Position numbers and translations under genes: made by a program
Notes under the pieces: model-generated
Seen by the model: only the letters and a program-made list of their open reading frames with translations
Told to the model about the DNA's origin: nothing
Database searches by the model: none
In this document: positions 31,123 to 40,401 of the stretch, piece after piece
Numbering within the stretch: the first letter of the stretch is position 1
Layout: each line of letters begins with the position of its first letter
Source of the DNA: a virus
IMG/VR virus record: IMGVR_UViG_3300028536_000014
Coordinates: 124,001 to 188,000 of that record
DNA: 64,000 nt
Direction: 5' to 3' (one strand)

Positions 31123-32412
31123 TTATGCTGTTTCAGATGTCTTGATATTATTAATAGACATTTCAATGTAACGTGTCATCGCACGAAGCCCACGGAAGGA
31201 ATAGTACGGAATTTCGAAATAGATTTCGTGGGTCAGTTGAATAATCGATGTAATAAAACGATTGATTAACCTGACATACTGTTTATTCTGAGGATCCTTC
31301 TTCATCATACTCTGGATTGTTCTGGTGATCTGTGGAAGTATTTCATACAACTTTGCCATCACCTTGAAAACAGCAACGTCTTTGGACATGATGGATAATG
31401 ATGTTTTGGCGAATGTTTTGGTTTCTTTGATCATCATAGCAATCTCACTAGGTTGAATTGCTGAGACCATACTAACAATTGATTTACCACGTTCGATATT
31501 CACCATATCGAATTCGTATGCCGAACCATCGATAACAATCGTCACGTTACCAACATCCATGAAGTTATAACCAATAGTCGGACCAAATTTCCGAGTTTTA
31601 TCAAAAACACTATGTCCTTCATTGGTTTGAGGAAGTGATTTTAGTAGTTCTTCTTCAAACTTCATTAGTTCTTTGAAGATGGGTTCGAAATTATATTTTT
31701 CAGCTGTCAATTCTTTCAGAACCTTACTTGTCAAATCGATGGTTTTTTCAACCACAGTAAATGCTTTGGTTGAAAGTTTATTCGTGTTATCCATCAACTT
31801 CGAAGCACTTTCTGCATTAGCGGTTGTTCCATCATACGTTAATTGACGTGCAATAGTGGAATCGTTAAATTCCGATTTCTTCATTGTACCTTTTGATTTA
31901 CCTTCCAGCTTAATCTCAAGCTCATCCAGCATCTTGAGATACTTTTTGTAGACAGATACGTACGAATGGAAGAAATCGCTTATGTTATTCCAGATTCGTG
32001 TCAGGTGATTGGCAATTCCTGTCCAGATTCTGGAAATACTATCCAAGATATTAGATTCCAGAGCCGCTTCTGTCATCGTCAAACGAGTGTCTGGATTTGC
32101 AAATCCTTCCATTGCCAATTTCTTGGCTGGCATGCCGAGACGAATTTGGATTGATTCCAACGTTACTCGAACAGCTTCTGCAGAATATTGATCAAGACCA
32201 ACCTTGTCATCGATCGCACCCTGAACCACACCGGACAGATCACATAGTGTATCAATCGATTCTAGCGCAGCTTCGACGTTCAGATGGTCCTGAATCACTT
32301 CTTCAGCCAGGTGTTCAATTTGACCGATTGTTGTTTCCACTTCGACAAATGCATTTGGATCATCAGGCACATCAGCGATGATGGGTTCGTTCTCAAGAGC
32401 AAAAAGTTTCAT
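31123..32412 (-). CDS. Inner head (internal capsid) protein with propeptide, 429 aa
   Basis: A 429-residue, strongly helical protein. The N-terminal 130 residues are acidic and carry repeated A-L-E/S-type sites (FALEN at 4-8, AALES at 48-52, another AALES near residue 115). phiKZ's protease gp175 cuts after Glu in S/A/G-X-E sites, so these mark a removable propeptide. The rest is Lys-rich and helical, as for proteins packaged with DNA in the capsid inner body. The gene lies next to the prohead protease gene, strengthening the call. ATG 32412 follows AGGA. It is the last gene of the long minus-strand block and ends at the 31076 hairpin. Confidence 0.68.
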   Translation of the reverse strand: MKLFALENEPIIADVPDDPNAFVEVETTIGQIEHLAEEVIQDHLNVEAALESIDTLCDLSGVVQGAIDDKVGLDQYSAEAVRVTLESIQIRLGMPAKKLAMEGFANPDTRLTMTEAALESNILDSISRIWTGIANHLTRIWNNISDFFHSYVSVYKKYLKMLDELEIKLEGKSKGTMKKSEFNDSTIARQLTYDGTTANAESASKLMDNTNKLSTKAFTVVEKTIDLTSKVLKELTAEKYNFEPIFKELMKFEEELLKSLPQTNEGHSVFDKTRKFGPTIGYNFMDVGNVTIVIDGSAYEFDMVNIERGKSIVSMVSAIQPSEIAMMIKETKTFAKTSLSIMSKDVAVFKVMAKLYEILPQITRTIQSMMKKDPQNKQYVRLINRFITSIIQLTHEIYFEIPYYSFRGLRAMTRYIEMSINNIKTSETA

Positions 32413-32449
32413 TGTTTAATCCTGGATTGGAATTGTTTTTTGATACAAC

Positions 32450-32483
32450 ACTCTTCATCTCTTTTGAATGAGAGATGAAGAGT
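32450..32483 (-). terminator. Hairpin between protease and inner head protein genes
   Basis: Perfect 12-bp inverted repeat (ACTCTTCATCTC and complement). No U-tract follows, so it may be a partial terminator or processing site. Confidence 0.5.
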
Positions 32484-32495
32484 AGATATAACAGA

Positions 32496-33251
32496 TTACC
32501 ATCTAGTATAAAGAGGAATGATAGGAAGCTCAGAAACTGAAACTTTCCTGAGAGCATCGAGTGCAAGTTCACGTGTACTTTCCATCGCAACCAGTTCACG
32601 AGAGTCCACGATACGACGGAGTTGTTTTTCTGTTACTTTTGTTTCAGAAACCGATTCAAGTGAAGGCGAATCCCATTTATTTGCCATGGTAATACCTTGC
32701 TCATTAACTTGATCAAACGTTACGATCGTTGTTAGAACACGATAACACTGACCACGTTCATAATAATTATTGGTTAAACCACGAATTGAGAATCCAACAT
32801 TTTCAGATGGATTCAATAAAGATGCGGCAAGTGATGCACCGTGAGGACCAGACGGCTTGATTCGTGCCATAATAGCAACGAGTTTAGGATTCTTGAACTG
32901 TGGATTACGACCACCAAATTCATAATCCAGACGAAGTTCCCGAATATGACAACAAACATTGGTTTCCTCAATCGTTAGAATACGTTCCAAATAAGAATCT
33001 TCTGATTGACCAGGTTGCTTTTTGGGATGACCCAATTCCGATTTAAGAACACCTTTATTAATGCGCCGCATCAGAATTGAAGAACTCTTAAAAAGATCTT
33101 CAGCGCCCTGCAGGGTGTAATACTCACCTGCGCTATTGAACGCATTCAAACCACCTACAGGGAACTCGTAATAACCATCTGAATCAGGTGTCAGAATTCC
33201 TTTCTTCCCTTGGGGGAGAAGACGAGTCGATGTAAAGCGAATCGATTTCAT
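32496..33251 (-). CDS. Prohead protease (T4 gp21 / phiKZ gp175 type)
   Basis: 251 residues. It has the pattern of capsid maturation serine proteases of the herpesvirus-protease fold: LKSELGHPKK with catalytic His75, a helical stretch then VAIMARIKPSGPHG, and SLLNPSENVGFSIRGL with the nucleophile Ser155 in the FSIRG motif. These enzymes digest scaffold and inner-body propeptides in the prohead, usually after Glu of small-x-Glu sites, then cleave themselves. Neighbours include a candidate substrate (31123-32412) and RNAP genes, as in the phiKZ gp175-gp180 region. The ATG lies just after the stop of the previous gene, indicating coupling. Confidence 0.83.
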   Translation of the reverse strand: MKSIRFTSTRLLPQGKKGILTPDSDGYYEFPVGGLNAFNSAGEYYTLQGAEDLFKSSSILMRRINKGVLKSELGHPKKQPGQSEDSYLERILTIEETNVCCHIRELRLDYEFGGRNPQFKNPKLVAIMARIKPSGPHGASLAASLLNPSENVGFSIRGLTNNYYERGQCYRVLTTIVTFDQVNEQGITMANKWDSPSLESVSETKVTEKQLRRIVDSRELVAMESTRELALDALRKVSVSELPIIPLYTRW

Positions 33252-33253
33252 AA

Positions 33254-33973
33254 TTAGGCTCGTAAGATCTTTTCGATCTTTCCTGTTTTAGTTGAAGGAT
33301 TTACAATCGCTGAAACGATACCGTCGTGAAAATAAGCACCGGACAATTTACTGACCGTATTATTCACGGCGTATAAGACAGACTTCAACGAAATGAATTC
33401 GATCTTATCCAAACCATAGTCATTAATATCTTTAGCAGTTTGTCTCAAAGACTTTGAACGCTCTTCAATCCGACGGGCGATAACGCCTACTAAGAACTCA
33501 ATAGTCTGTGGAACTTTAGCGATTTTAGATCCAGCATGTTTATCGGCTGTATCAAAAATTGAACATAAGTCATCGACATTTGCCCACCAAGGAACCTTTC
33601 CTTTCATAATAAATTCGTCTAATACGTTAAACGTCAACGTATCTTGACGTATCAATTTTAATGAACGAATAATAGGCGTATCGATATCAAAATGGAATTC
33701 ATAATACGATTCTTCTTCAATAGTCGCCATCGTTGTACGAGAAGGAGTTAAATCCATCAGTGAACAAACGTTCATTACAGTATAAACATCATCTTCGAAG
33801 AGTATTGGAAAGAATCCATAAACAGACGTGACATCTGTAATACTCCCCAGTCCAACATTCATCCATCGCTCAGGAACCTGTATACGGCAAGGTACTCGTG
33901 TGAGTACCTTGCCGTCTTCTAATACAGTTAAACGATCGAGACAAATATTTTTGTCACGTTTGAATAAGGTCAT
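33254..33973 (-). CDS. Hypothetical protein between protease and virion gene, 239 aa
   Basis: A 239-residue alpha/beta protein I do not recognise, with no membrane segment. Its stop sits two bases before the protease ATG, and its ATG overlaps the stop of the upstream gene (TAATG), so it is locked into the block RNAP-virion-protease. In phiKZ the gp176 slot lies here. It could be a virion or head-assembly protein; the sequence gives no catalytic clue. Confidence 0.72.
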   Translation of the reverse strand: MTLFKRDKNICLDRLTVLEDGKVLTRVPCRIQVPERWMNVGLGSITDVTSVYGFFPILFEDDVYTVMNVCSLMDLTPSRTTMATIEEESYYEFHFDIDTPIIRSLKLIRQDTLTFNVLDEFIMKGKVPWWANVDDLCSIFDTADKHAGSKIAKVPQTIEFLVGVIARRIEERSKSLRQTAKDINDYGLDKIEFISLKSVLYAVNNTVSKLSGAYFHDGIVSAIVNPSTKTGKIEKILRA

Positions 33974-35448
33974 TAAATCCTGACGATTTGAATCTGACCT
34001 TGGAGATAATCGACGATATAATTGATCGTCGCAATGAACGCTGCTTCTTCGGGTGAGGTATTTTCACTCAATGTTCCGATCTCCTGCATGTCGTTCACAA
34101 ACTTTTCGGCATAAGTAAAGTGATATTTATAACCAGCGATCAGTTTCTTTGCCATTGTCTGTACATCACAAAGTGTTTCTTTCCTCAGACCGTGGAGATA
34201 TTTCTCCACTTCTTTCTTGATATTATCATGACAAGAAGGATTCCTCAATAGGAACGATTGTTCCAGATCTTCTTGATAATCAGCTGTCATATATCGGCAG
34301 AACAGATCATAATAGAACTTACGCAGACTTGCTGCTTTAGTGTATTCAAGACTTTCAAGATAAACCTGAACGTACTTCTTCCAGGTGTCTTGAAGCACGA
34401 TAGCGTTCTTATCGATCTCACTAACCGAATAGAAACGCTTGGAACCCACCAGGATACCCATGATGATATCAGCATTACCACCAGCGGTTAACCAACGATC
34501 ATACACTTCTGACGAAACTGTGATTTTCTTGTGGAACGTATCCACATAAGTAACCAGGATATCAGATTTGTTATTGTTACTGATACGACCCAGAGTATTA
34601 ATTAACACTGTTCCTGCATAAAACATATGTTCGAACAAACGATTCTTCACTGAAGCAGTTGATTCGTTCGTGATCATATCGGGCAGATGATTCGTGTAAT
34701 AGTTAGCAATCAGAAAATAAGCTAACGACACATTAAGTCGAACATACATATCAGGAGAATTCATATCGTCTTGACTGACGAAAGAACCTTTATAGTTCCT
34801 ATTCACGTTAGAGCTAGCAAAGAAACTATACCAGACAGAATCCAGATATTTGAACTGGTTGGTAACATACCAACTCGCTACTAAATTATCCAAAGCCGTA
34901 TTGCTGGTCGAAGCGACTGTCAAGAAATCATCCGGAATACCCATGTCGAAATTTAACGTTGAGGTATTCGGATTAACTGTTTTCTTGTATTTGAATGTTT
35001 CCAGAAGACTTAAGAAACCAGCTTCCTGAACAATATCGGGGATGCTAGTACGACAGATCTCGAGTTCAGAAGCTGCATTGGATCCACCCAGCATTTCCAT
35101 GAAAGCTTGGGAATCTTTAGCAAATTCTATTGTACGAGGGACTACCGTGTTATGAATATAACTGATGTGAGCTTTGATACACCCCGTCAATTTCTCCACA
35201 CTGGAGTCGAATGATGCCCCCCATATCACACCAAAATCACCAGCGCTATGGAATTCCAACATATCGCTGTAGAAGTTGAGGTTGTCATCATAATCGATAG
35301 GAGCTGGCACCGGTCGATCATTTTCAATCGGTGTCGAAAGTCCGACGAGTTCAGAAAGCACACTCGACATAGAAGGCTGAAGTAGGATACCCTTCTTCGC
35401 CAGATCTTCTGCAAATGCAGCAGCAGTATTAAACGAACGTCCAAGCAT
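33973..35448 (-). CDS. Probable virion structural protein, 491 aa
   Basis: A 491-residue protein, mostly helical, with no recognised motif. N-terminal sequence MLGRSFNTAAAFAEDLAKKG and the later IIMGILVGSKRFYSVSEIDKNAIVLQ are its most distinctive parts. It sits between the RNAP beta gene and the protease gene. In phiKZ the region gp176-gp177 encodes virion proteins. The ATG at 35448 follows a CAAATGTCCTTAA-type spacer complement with no strong Shine-Dalgarno apart from AAGGAC. Role assigned by context only. Confidence 0.7.
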   Translation of the reverse strand: MLGRSFNTAAAFAEDLAKKGILLQPSMSSVLSELVGLSTPIENDRPVPAPIDYDDNLNFYSDMLEFHSAGDFGVIWGASFDSSVEKLTGCIKAHISYIHNTVVPRTIEFAKDSQAFMEMLGGSNAASELEICRTSIPDIVQEAGFLSLLETFKYKKTVNPNTSTLNFDMGIPDDFLTVASTSNTALDNLVASWYVTNQFKYLDSVWYSFFASSNVNRNYKGSFVSQDDMNSPDMYVRLNVSLAYFLIANYYTNHLPDMITNESTASVKNRLFEHMFYAGTVLINTLGRISNNNKSDILVTYVDTFHKKITVSSEVYDRWLTAGGNADIIMGILVGSKRFYSVSEIDKNAIVLQDTWKKYVQVYLESLEYTKAASLRKFYYDLFCRYMTADYQEDLEQSFLLRNPSCHDNIKKEVEKYLHGLRKETLCDVQTMAKKLIAGYKYHFTYAEKFVNDMQEIGTLSENTSPEEAAFIATINYIVDYLQGQIQIVRI

Positions 35449-35459
35449 GTCAAATGTCC

Positions 35460-35657
35460 TTAAATAGAATCGATGATGTTGCTGGTGAGTTTGGACACAA
35501 CAAGATGTTCAATCTTATCGCGAGTCAAAGATTCGTCATTCAGAGTCTTCGAAATATGTTGTTCGCTGATACCTGCAATGATGGCATGAGCGAGAGCGGT
35601 AGCATTTGACAACACGGTACCGTTTTGTTTGATAGCAGCGGCATTTGGGTTTTGCAT
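35460..35657 (-). CDS. Small hypothetical protein, 65 aa
   Basis: I choose ATG 35657 (MQNPNAAAIKQNG), preceded by CGAGG at seven bases, over the longer frame to 35705, which would overlap the end of RNAP beta. The 65-residue product is helical, Ala/Ile/Ser-rich, soluble. It lies between RNAP beta and the 491-residue gene. Unknown function. Confidence 0.6.
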   Translation of the reverse strand: MQNPNAAAIKQNGTVLSNATALAHAIIAGISEQHISKTLNDESLTRDKIEHLVVSKLTSNIIDSI

Positions 35658-35670
35658 TTGAACCTCGTGT

Positions 35671-36789
35671 TTATTCGTTATACAACTTGACCGCATTCTG
35701 AGCAAACAATTTCAGAAGCGTAATGGTAGTACCCAGGATATAAGGAGACATCACATTACGAGCTGCGATGGACCGACATCCAAAAACCGCATCGATTTCT
35801 TCACCTGCTTCTGTATAAAGTTTGTAATCCATGACTTCTGAGTTAACACTTTTCATTTGATTCGCGAAAACCACCTTATCAGCAATTCCCATATTCATGT
35901 TAACAGTGATATAGAAACGAATCTCGGCTTTATTCAAACCAAGCGGCGTTCCTTCAACACGATAATCGTCAGTCACTTCCCCAGTAAACTTGGGTTTATG
36001 GGTGCTTTTAGCTTGTTCAGAAATGAATTGATCGCTAAGATCAGCTAATTTACGGAGAGAAGAACTCATCTGTTCCTTATCACCGTGATAGAAGACCTCT
36101 ATACGATCCACAATTCCGAAATAATTGGAACGAGGAGATTGCTTAGAAAGACCTTTCAGTGTCTCAATAGCGTTCTCACCAAACGTTCCGATTTGAGATG
36201 TTATTTCATCTTCGACACTCATTAAAATGTCTTGTGGTTTAACAGTTTGAGAAGGTTTTACAACATGATGAATATTCTGTTCGAATGTCACCACAAAACT
36301 TCTCAAGTAAGTAACCCTAGTCTCAAGCTTCTCTGATAACTTTTTCGAAATAGAAGAAGCATCTTCATGAGTTTGTTTGGTTTCCCATAATACAGTTTTA
36401 GCTGTCAATGAGTTTTTCATCACAAGTTGACCAGGATTCCAAACATCATATTCGAAATAAGAAATGTTATAAGCAATGGGATCTCCCTTCTTAAAGGACT
36501 CCCCTTCCTTAACAGATGCTTCGATATCAAACGGAAAGATCGATCCTTCAGATCGACCAAACTGACGTCCTAATTCAACACCGATCATTTTACCACTTTT
36601 GTATTGAACAACAACACCTTTATCAGTTACCTTAGTAACAACACCATCCTCTTTTGCACAGTAAGCAAAAAGAGGATTTGTCCGTTGTGCAATAATCGAT
36701 TCAAATCCAGTTCTTACAAAAGGTGGGTGATATCCTTTTGCTGGAATGCCGTGACTATTCTGAATTGAGATGAAATTGATACGATTCAT
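35671..36789 (-). CDS. RNA polymerase beta subunit, exon 2 (372 codons)
   Basis: This frame continues the beta subunit from the conserved site HDD|MNRINF. It shows MNRINFISIQNSHGIPAKG followed by FVRTGFESIIAQR, equivalent to bacterial beta NRALMGANMQRQAVPLL and VGTGMExxVA; then THEDASSISKKLSEKL, equivalent to NYEDAIVISERL; and near the end ADKVVFANQ and EEIDAVFGCRSIAARNVMSPYI, equivalent to DKMAGRHGNKG and [21 protein letters not shown]. It lacks its own Shine-Dalgarno and starts exactly where the intron ends, so it is an exon rather than a separate gene. The C-terminal clamp part of beta is missing and appears as the separate gene at 57371. Spliced beta would be 1417 residues. Confidence 0.85.
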   Translation of the reverse strand: MNRINFISIQNSHGIPAKGYHPPFVRTGFESIIAQRTNPLFAYCAKEDGVVTKVTDKGVVVQYKSGKMIGVELGRQFGRSEGSIFPFDIEASVKEGESFKKGDPIAYNISYFEYDVWNPGQLVMKNSLTAKTVLWETKQTHEDASSISKKLSEKLETRVTYLRSFVVTFEQNIHHVVKPSQTVKPQDILMSVEDEITSQIGTFGENAIETLKGLSKQSPRSNYFGIVDRIEVFYHGDKEQMSSSLRKLADLSDQFISEQAKSTHKPKFTGEVTDDYRVEGTPLGLNKAEIRFYITVNMNMGIADKVVFANQMKSVNSEVMDYKLYTEAGEEIDAVFGCRSIAARNVMSPYILGTTITLLKLFAQNAVKLYNE

Positions 36790-37243
36790 CGAGAATATTC
36801 AAACAAACTCGCTAGGTCTGTTTCGCGCCATTACGCGCAGCTTTAGGTCTCCCTAAAGTCTAGGTCATATCTTCACCCACAGCTTAACCTGGTTGGGTGC
36901 TTCCCATTTCGGATCGCTTGATCCTACAGGCTGACAAAGCCCTGACCGTCGAACCTTCTCCATATCCGAAGACGTAGGAGCTTGGCTGCTGATTGTCTCT
37001 ACTCCGGGCTTTTCCAACCCTGGCTTTGTCTTTCGACTCGCAGTGGTGACCGGATTTGACGAGATGTTCCAGCAATTAAAGAAGATTCAACTGTAGATTT
37101 CTCTACAGTCGGACTATAGTACGAATAGATGTATCCATCGGGATAAACACCTTTGTTATTGTTGGTTCTAAACCCCATGTTAAGTGTGGTTTTCTTGATA
37201 TTGAATCAAGAAAAAATCAACAATAACAATTTACGTACGTTCA
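36790..37243 (-). ncRNA. Group I self-splicing intron in the RNAP beta gene
   Basis: A 454-base non-coding interval splits beta between codons for HDD (ends 37244) and MNR (starts 36789). The last exon base is T and the last intron base G, as group I introns require. On the minus strand the core elements appear in order: AATTGCTGGAACATC (P3/P4 region), AATCAGCAGCCAAGC (P6/P7 5'), GAAGGTTCGACGGTCAGGG (P7/P3'), and AAGATATGACCTAGACTT (P7 3' area and P8 side). An ACTATAGTCC element with a 10-bp hairpin lies nearer the 5' end. There is no homing endonuclease frame. An exact 5' boundary shift of a base or so cannot be excluded. Confidence 0.88.
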
Positions 37244-40200
37244 ATCGTCGTGCATTGCACCCGCTGCTAAAAGAACAGCCGAACAGTGTCGATTAGCATT
37301 TTGGACTTCCGCATCATGATTCTTAAGACCACGATGATTACGAAGATGAGGATCTGAAGAGGTATAGATATTAACACCCACATCAGAACTATCTACAGTT
37401 CCTTCAGAGATTACACCGACATCTTGAACATGAAAAGATCGAGAAGCTTTATTCATTCCATCAGAAGAACGACCGCCTTCTCCAACATAGGTTACACTTT
37501 CATCATTCTTAATGTCTTGAATCGGATTGATTTCAGGAACTAACATTACAGTTGGATCACTGTTGATAGCTGACCAGACCTTATAAGGACTGATATCAAT
37601 CTTACTTCGACCTGCTATGTTCTTACTCCGGAACTGACGAATAGCTGCCGTCATTTCTTTATAGACAGCACCAGAGAAACGTTCATATCCTCGAATACGT
37701 GTATAGGAACCATCGTATTCTTTTGGATGTTGATATGACATTAACATTTCAGTAGCTTTCAAAAGTAATCCATCGAAAGTCACTGGTTCATTCATGTCTT
37801 TTAATATTTCTTCAGTGATAGGATCGATGAAATAATCAAACAACATATCAATCTCACGAAGATAGATTGCACCTAGACCTTTACTGGTTAAGAGATTCAT
37901 GTAGATATCTTGATGTTCAAAATCCTTAACACTTGCCGATTTCGTCATCTTGGCATAATCTAAGAATCCAGCCAGTATCATTGTTGCAAAGTGATTTTTA
38001 CGAGAGAAGATATAAACACCGTCATTAAACGGAATGGGATATTCATCTGGCGTAAGATTCAATCGTTTCTTTGGTTCAACAAAACGTGGTTTGACTTCCA
38101 ATAAAGCTAGAAGTTTAGACCACCCCAATCGGTAACCTAAAATCACACCTACTGGCACATTTTTGCGAAAGATTGCTAATTCACTAAAACGAATAGGTGA
38201 GTTATGAGGATCCAAATTAAGAACTTTAAAGATATCCCCAAAAAGTTCTAATTTTCCTTCTTTTAAAATATAAAAGTCATTATTCATATCAACCCAAAGA
38301 AGTCCGTTATCCGGAGCATGTCCACACCACCGCATACCTTCTCTAGGAGATGACATCCTAATATTCTTACCGTTATCGCACATCAAAGAAAAGCCTCCTG
38401 CTTTAAAGGAGACGAAGCTTGTTGAAAGTAAACCGAAGATATAAGGTATCTTGGCATAAGAATCAAAGGTATTACCAGGTACTACATCTTTGATCCATTC
38501 ACTACCTTCAAAAGAAGCCTTATTGATTTGCTTTAAGATCCAATCAGAAGTGCTATTTGCAATTTTACTTTCCGAAGAAACAAATGCTTTTCCATAGTAG
38601 CTATTCAGAGAGACTTCGTTCGGACTGATCTTACGAATCGGTAAGTCTGCACGATTCTTTCTAAGCATATAACGGTTACCCGCTACCTTAAACGAACCGT
38701 CATGTTCAACGACTGGAAGTTTAAACCAAATTGAAGAAGCAGTACCATTGATAGGTTTCAATTGTAGATTATGAATTTCTACATTTCCCATCACGGTATG
38801 TTCTTGAGTGATCTCATGTTTTTGAATAATGACACCACCCTTCTGAAGACCACCCACCATTTTAATAACATCATTCTTCATGTGTTCATCGATGTAATCA
38901 CGAGTATAACTCTGAAGTGTACTTTGAGTCATGCTCTTATCAATGATAGTTGGATGATCGGCTAACTGTGTCTCACTTGAATGAATGATCAGTTGTTCTG
39001 GATGGATTTCAGTCTTTTGAGCTGTTAAATTACCACTACCATAAGGGTCTAACATCTTAATATAAGCATCGGCATCTTGAAGCGCTTTCTTATAAGAAGC
39101 AGCATTCAATGTTCCATCTTCTAATGCTTCGACCATTTTCTTCTTTAAGGCATTATTAGGTATTAATGCTGTATGAACTTCTTCATGAATATCTTCGTGG
39201 TTATAAACTGTCGTAGGATGAACTTCTACAACTTCGTTATCTTTTAATGAAATACCACGCTTATGAAGATCAAAACGATTCTTTTGTTCCAGAATCTCCA
39301 TATCGTCATTCAGATTCTGGATGATATTATCGCTAAGTTCATCGATTGCATCGATAGATTTCAAAGGTTCTTGAAACTTCTTTTCTATAGGGGGGGTTAT
39401 ATTCTTTTGTTGAAAACTTTCGATCGGACCTTCGTCGATGTAATCGTGTTCATCATTATGATCTTCAATCTCTTCAACAGTTTCTTCTGTCTGAGGAATA
39501 GTTTCAGCTGCATCTTCAGGAATCGCAGAAGAAATAACCAATAGGTATTTAAGTAAAGCTCTAACCATGATCTTACGATCACGTTGTAAAGATACTTTAA
39601 TCGTAGAGACGTTTTCATCACCTTTGATCCAACTATAAAAGTACGAAAGGTTCAAAGTGCTACAACGTCCATCTGCTAACATGAAAACCATGTTAATCTT
39701 CTTCAGTGCTTCAATAGGAATCAAATTGAAAACACTACGATCTCTCAACTCGTCTTTGATAAAATTAGACAAATGAAGAATCAAACGTTTCTCATGAGTA
39801 TTAAATAAACGAGCTAACGTCATACCTTCTTTATCAGAATAATTCAACAACATGTTATAACTGGGGATATTAATGATTGGATCCAAAAGAACAAAATGTT
39901 GACGATTAGATTTTAATGCCAATGCACCAATATGTGACCAGAATGTTTTCTGATAACTCTCCCATTTCTGATATTCGGAAATGGGAGTATGAACATATCG
40001 ATATGTGAATTTCAATGGATTGTAATCCACCACAATCATCGTACGTTCATCAATTTGTATGTCAGATGCTCGAGGAATATAACGAAACAGATTATGTTTC
40101 TTGATGAATGGTAGAATAAAACGTTGTGGAACAAACGGAAGTGTTCTTGGATGCCCTTCCATTAAGTCACTGTGATAAACCAGTTCTAAAGGAAGACGTT

Positions 40201-40378
40201 TGCTATATCCTTGAAAATAAGGTTTTGATGCATCTGGAAACATTTCATCATCTTGAGTGAAATGATGCAACATTGAATTACGAGGAAATCCTTTAAAGAT
40301 TTGAAGACGTGGAGATATCAGTTCGTTAAAACGACGTACTCCTGTCTCACGGTAAAATTGCGTATAAAGTTGTAACAT
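37244..40378 (-). CDS. RNA polymerase beta subunit, exon 1 (1045 codons)
   Basis: Encodes the N-terminal part of a multisubunit-type RNA polymerase beta subunit. Around residues 557-580 the sequence HDGSFKVAGNRYMLRKNRADLPI matches bacterial beta G-T/S-F-xINGxERVxVxQLxRSP. The exon ends in LLAAGAMHDD, matching the conserved FLEHDD just before NRALMG. A stop (TGA) follows at once inside the intron, so the unspliced message would give a truncated 1045-residue protein. AAGGAA precedes ATG at 40378. It follows the beta-prime fragment gene by 24 bases and matches the phiKZ gp178 slot (virion RNAP, injected with the DNA to transcribe early genes). A 190-residue acidic, low-complexity insertion lies near residues 290-450. 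Confidence 0.85.
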
Positions 40379-40401
40379 GCTATTCCTTAGGTAAATACGA
40401 T

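Noticed and set aside
35671-36789. Exon 2 of beta as an independent gene
   Set aside because: No ribosome site precedes ATG 36789, and its sequence continues exon 1 in the conserved HDD-NR motif at precise intron borders.
36884-37075. A 63-codon frame inside the group I intron
   Set aside because: No Shine-Dalgarno, no endonuclease motif, and the sequence is explained by conserved intron core elements.
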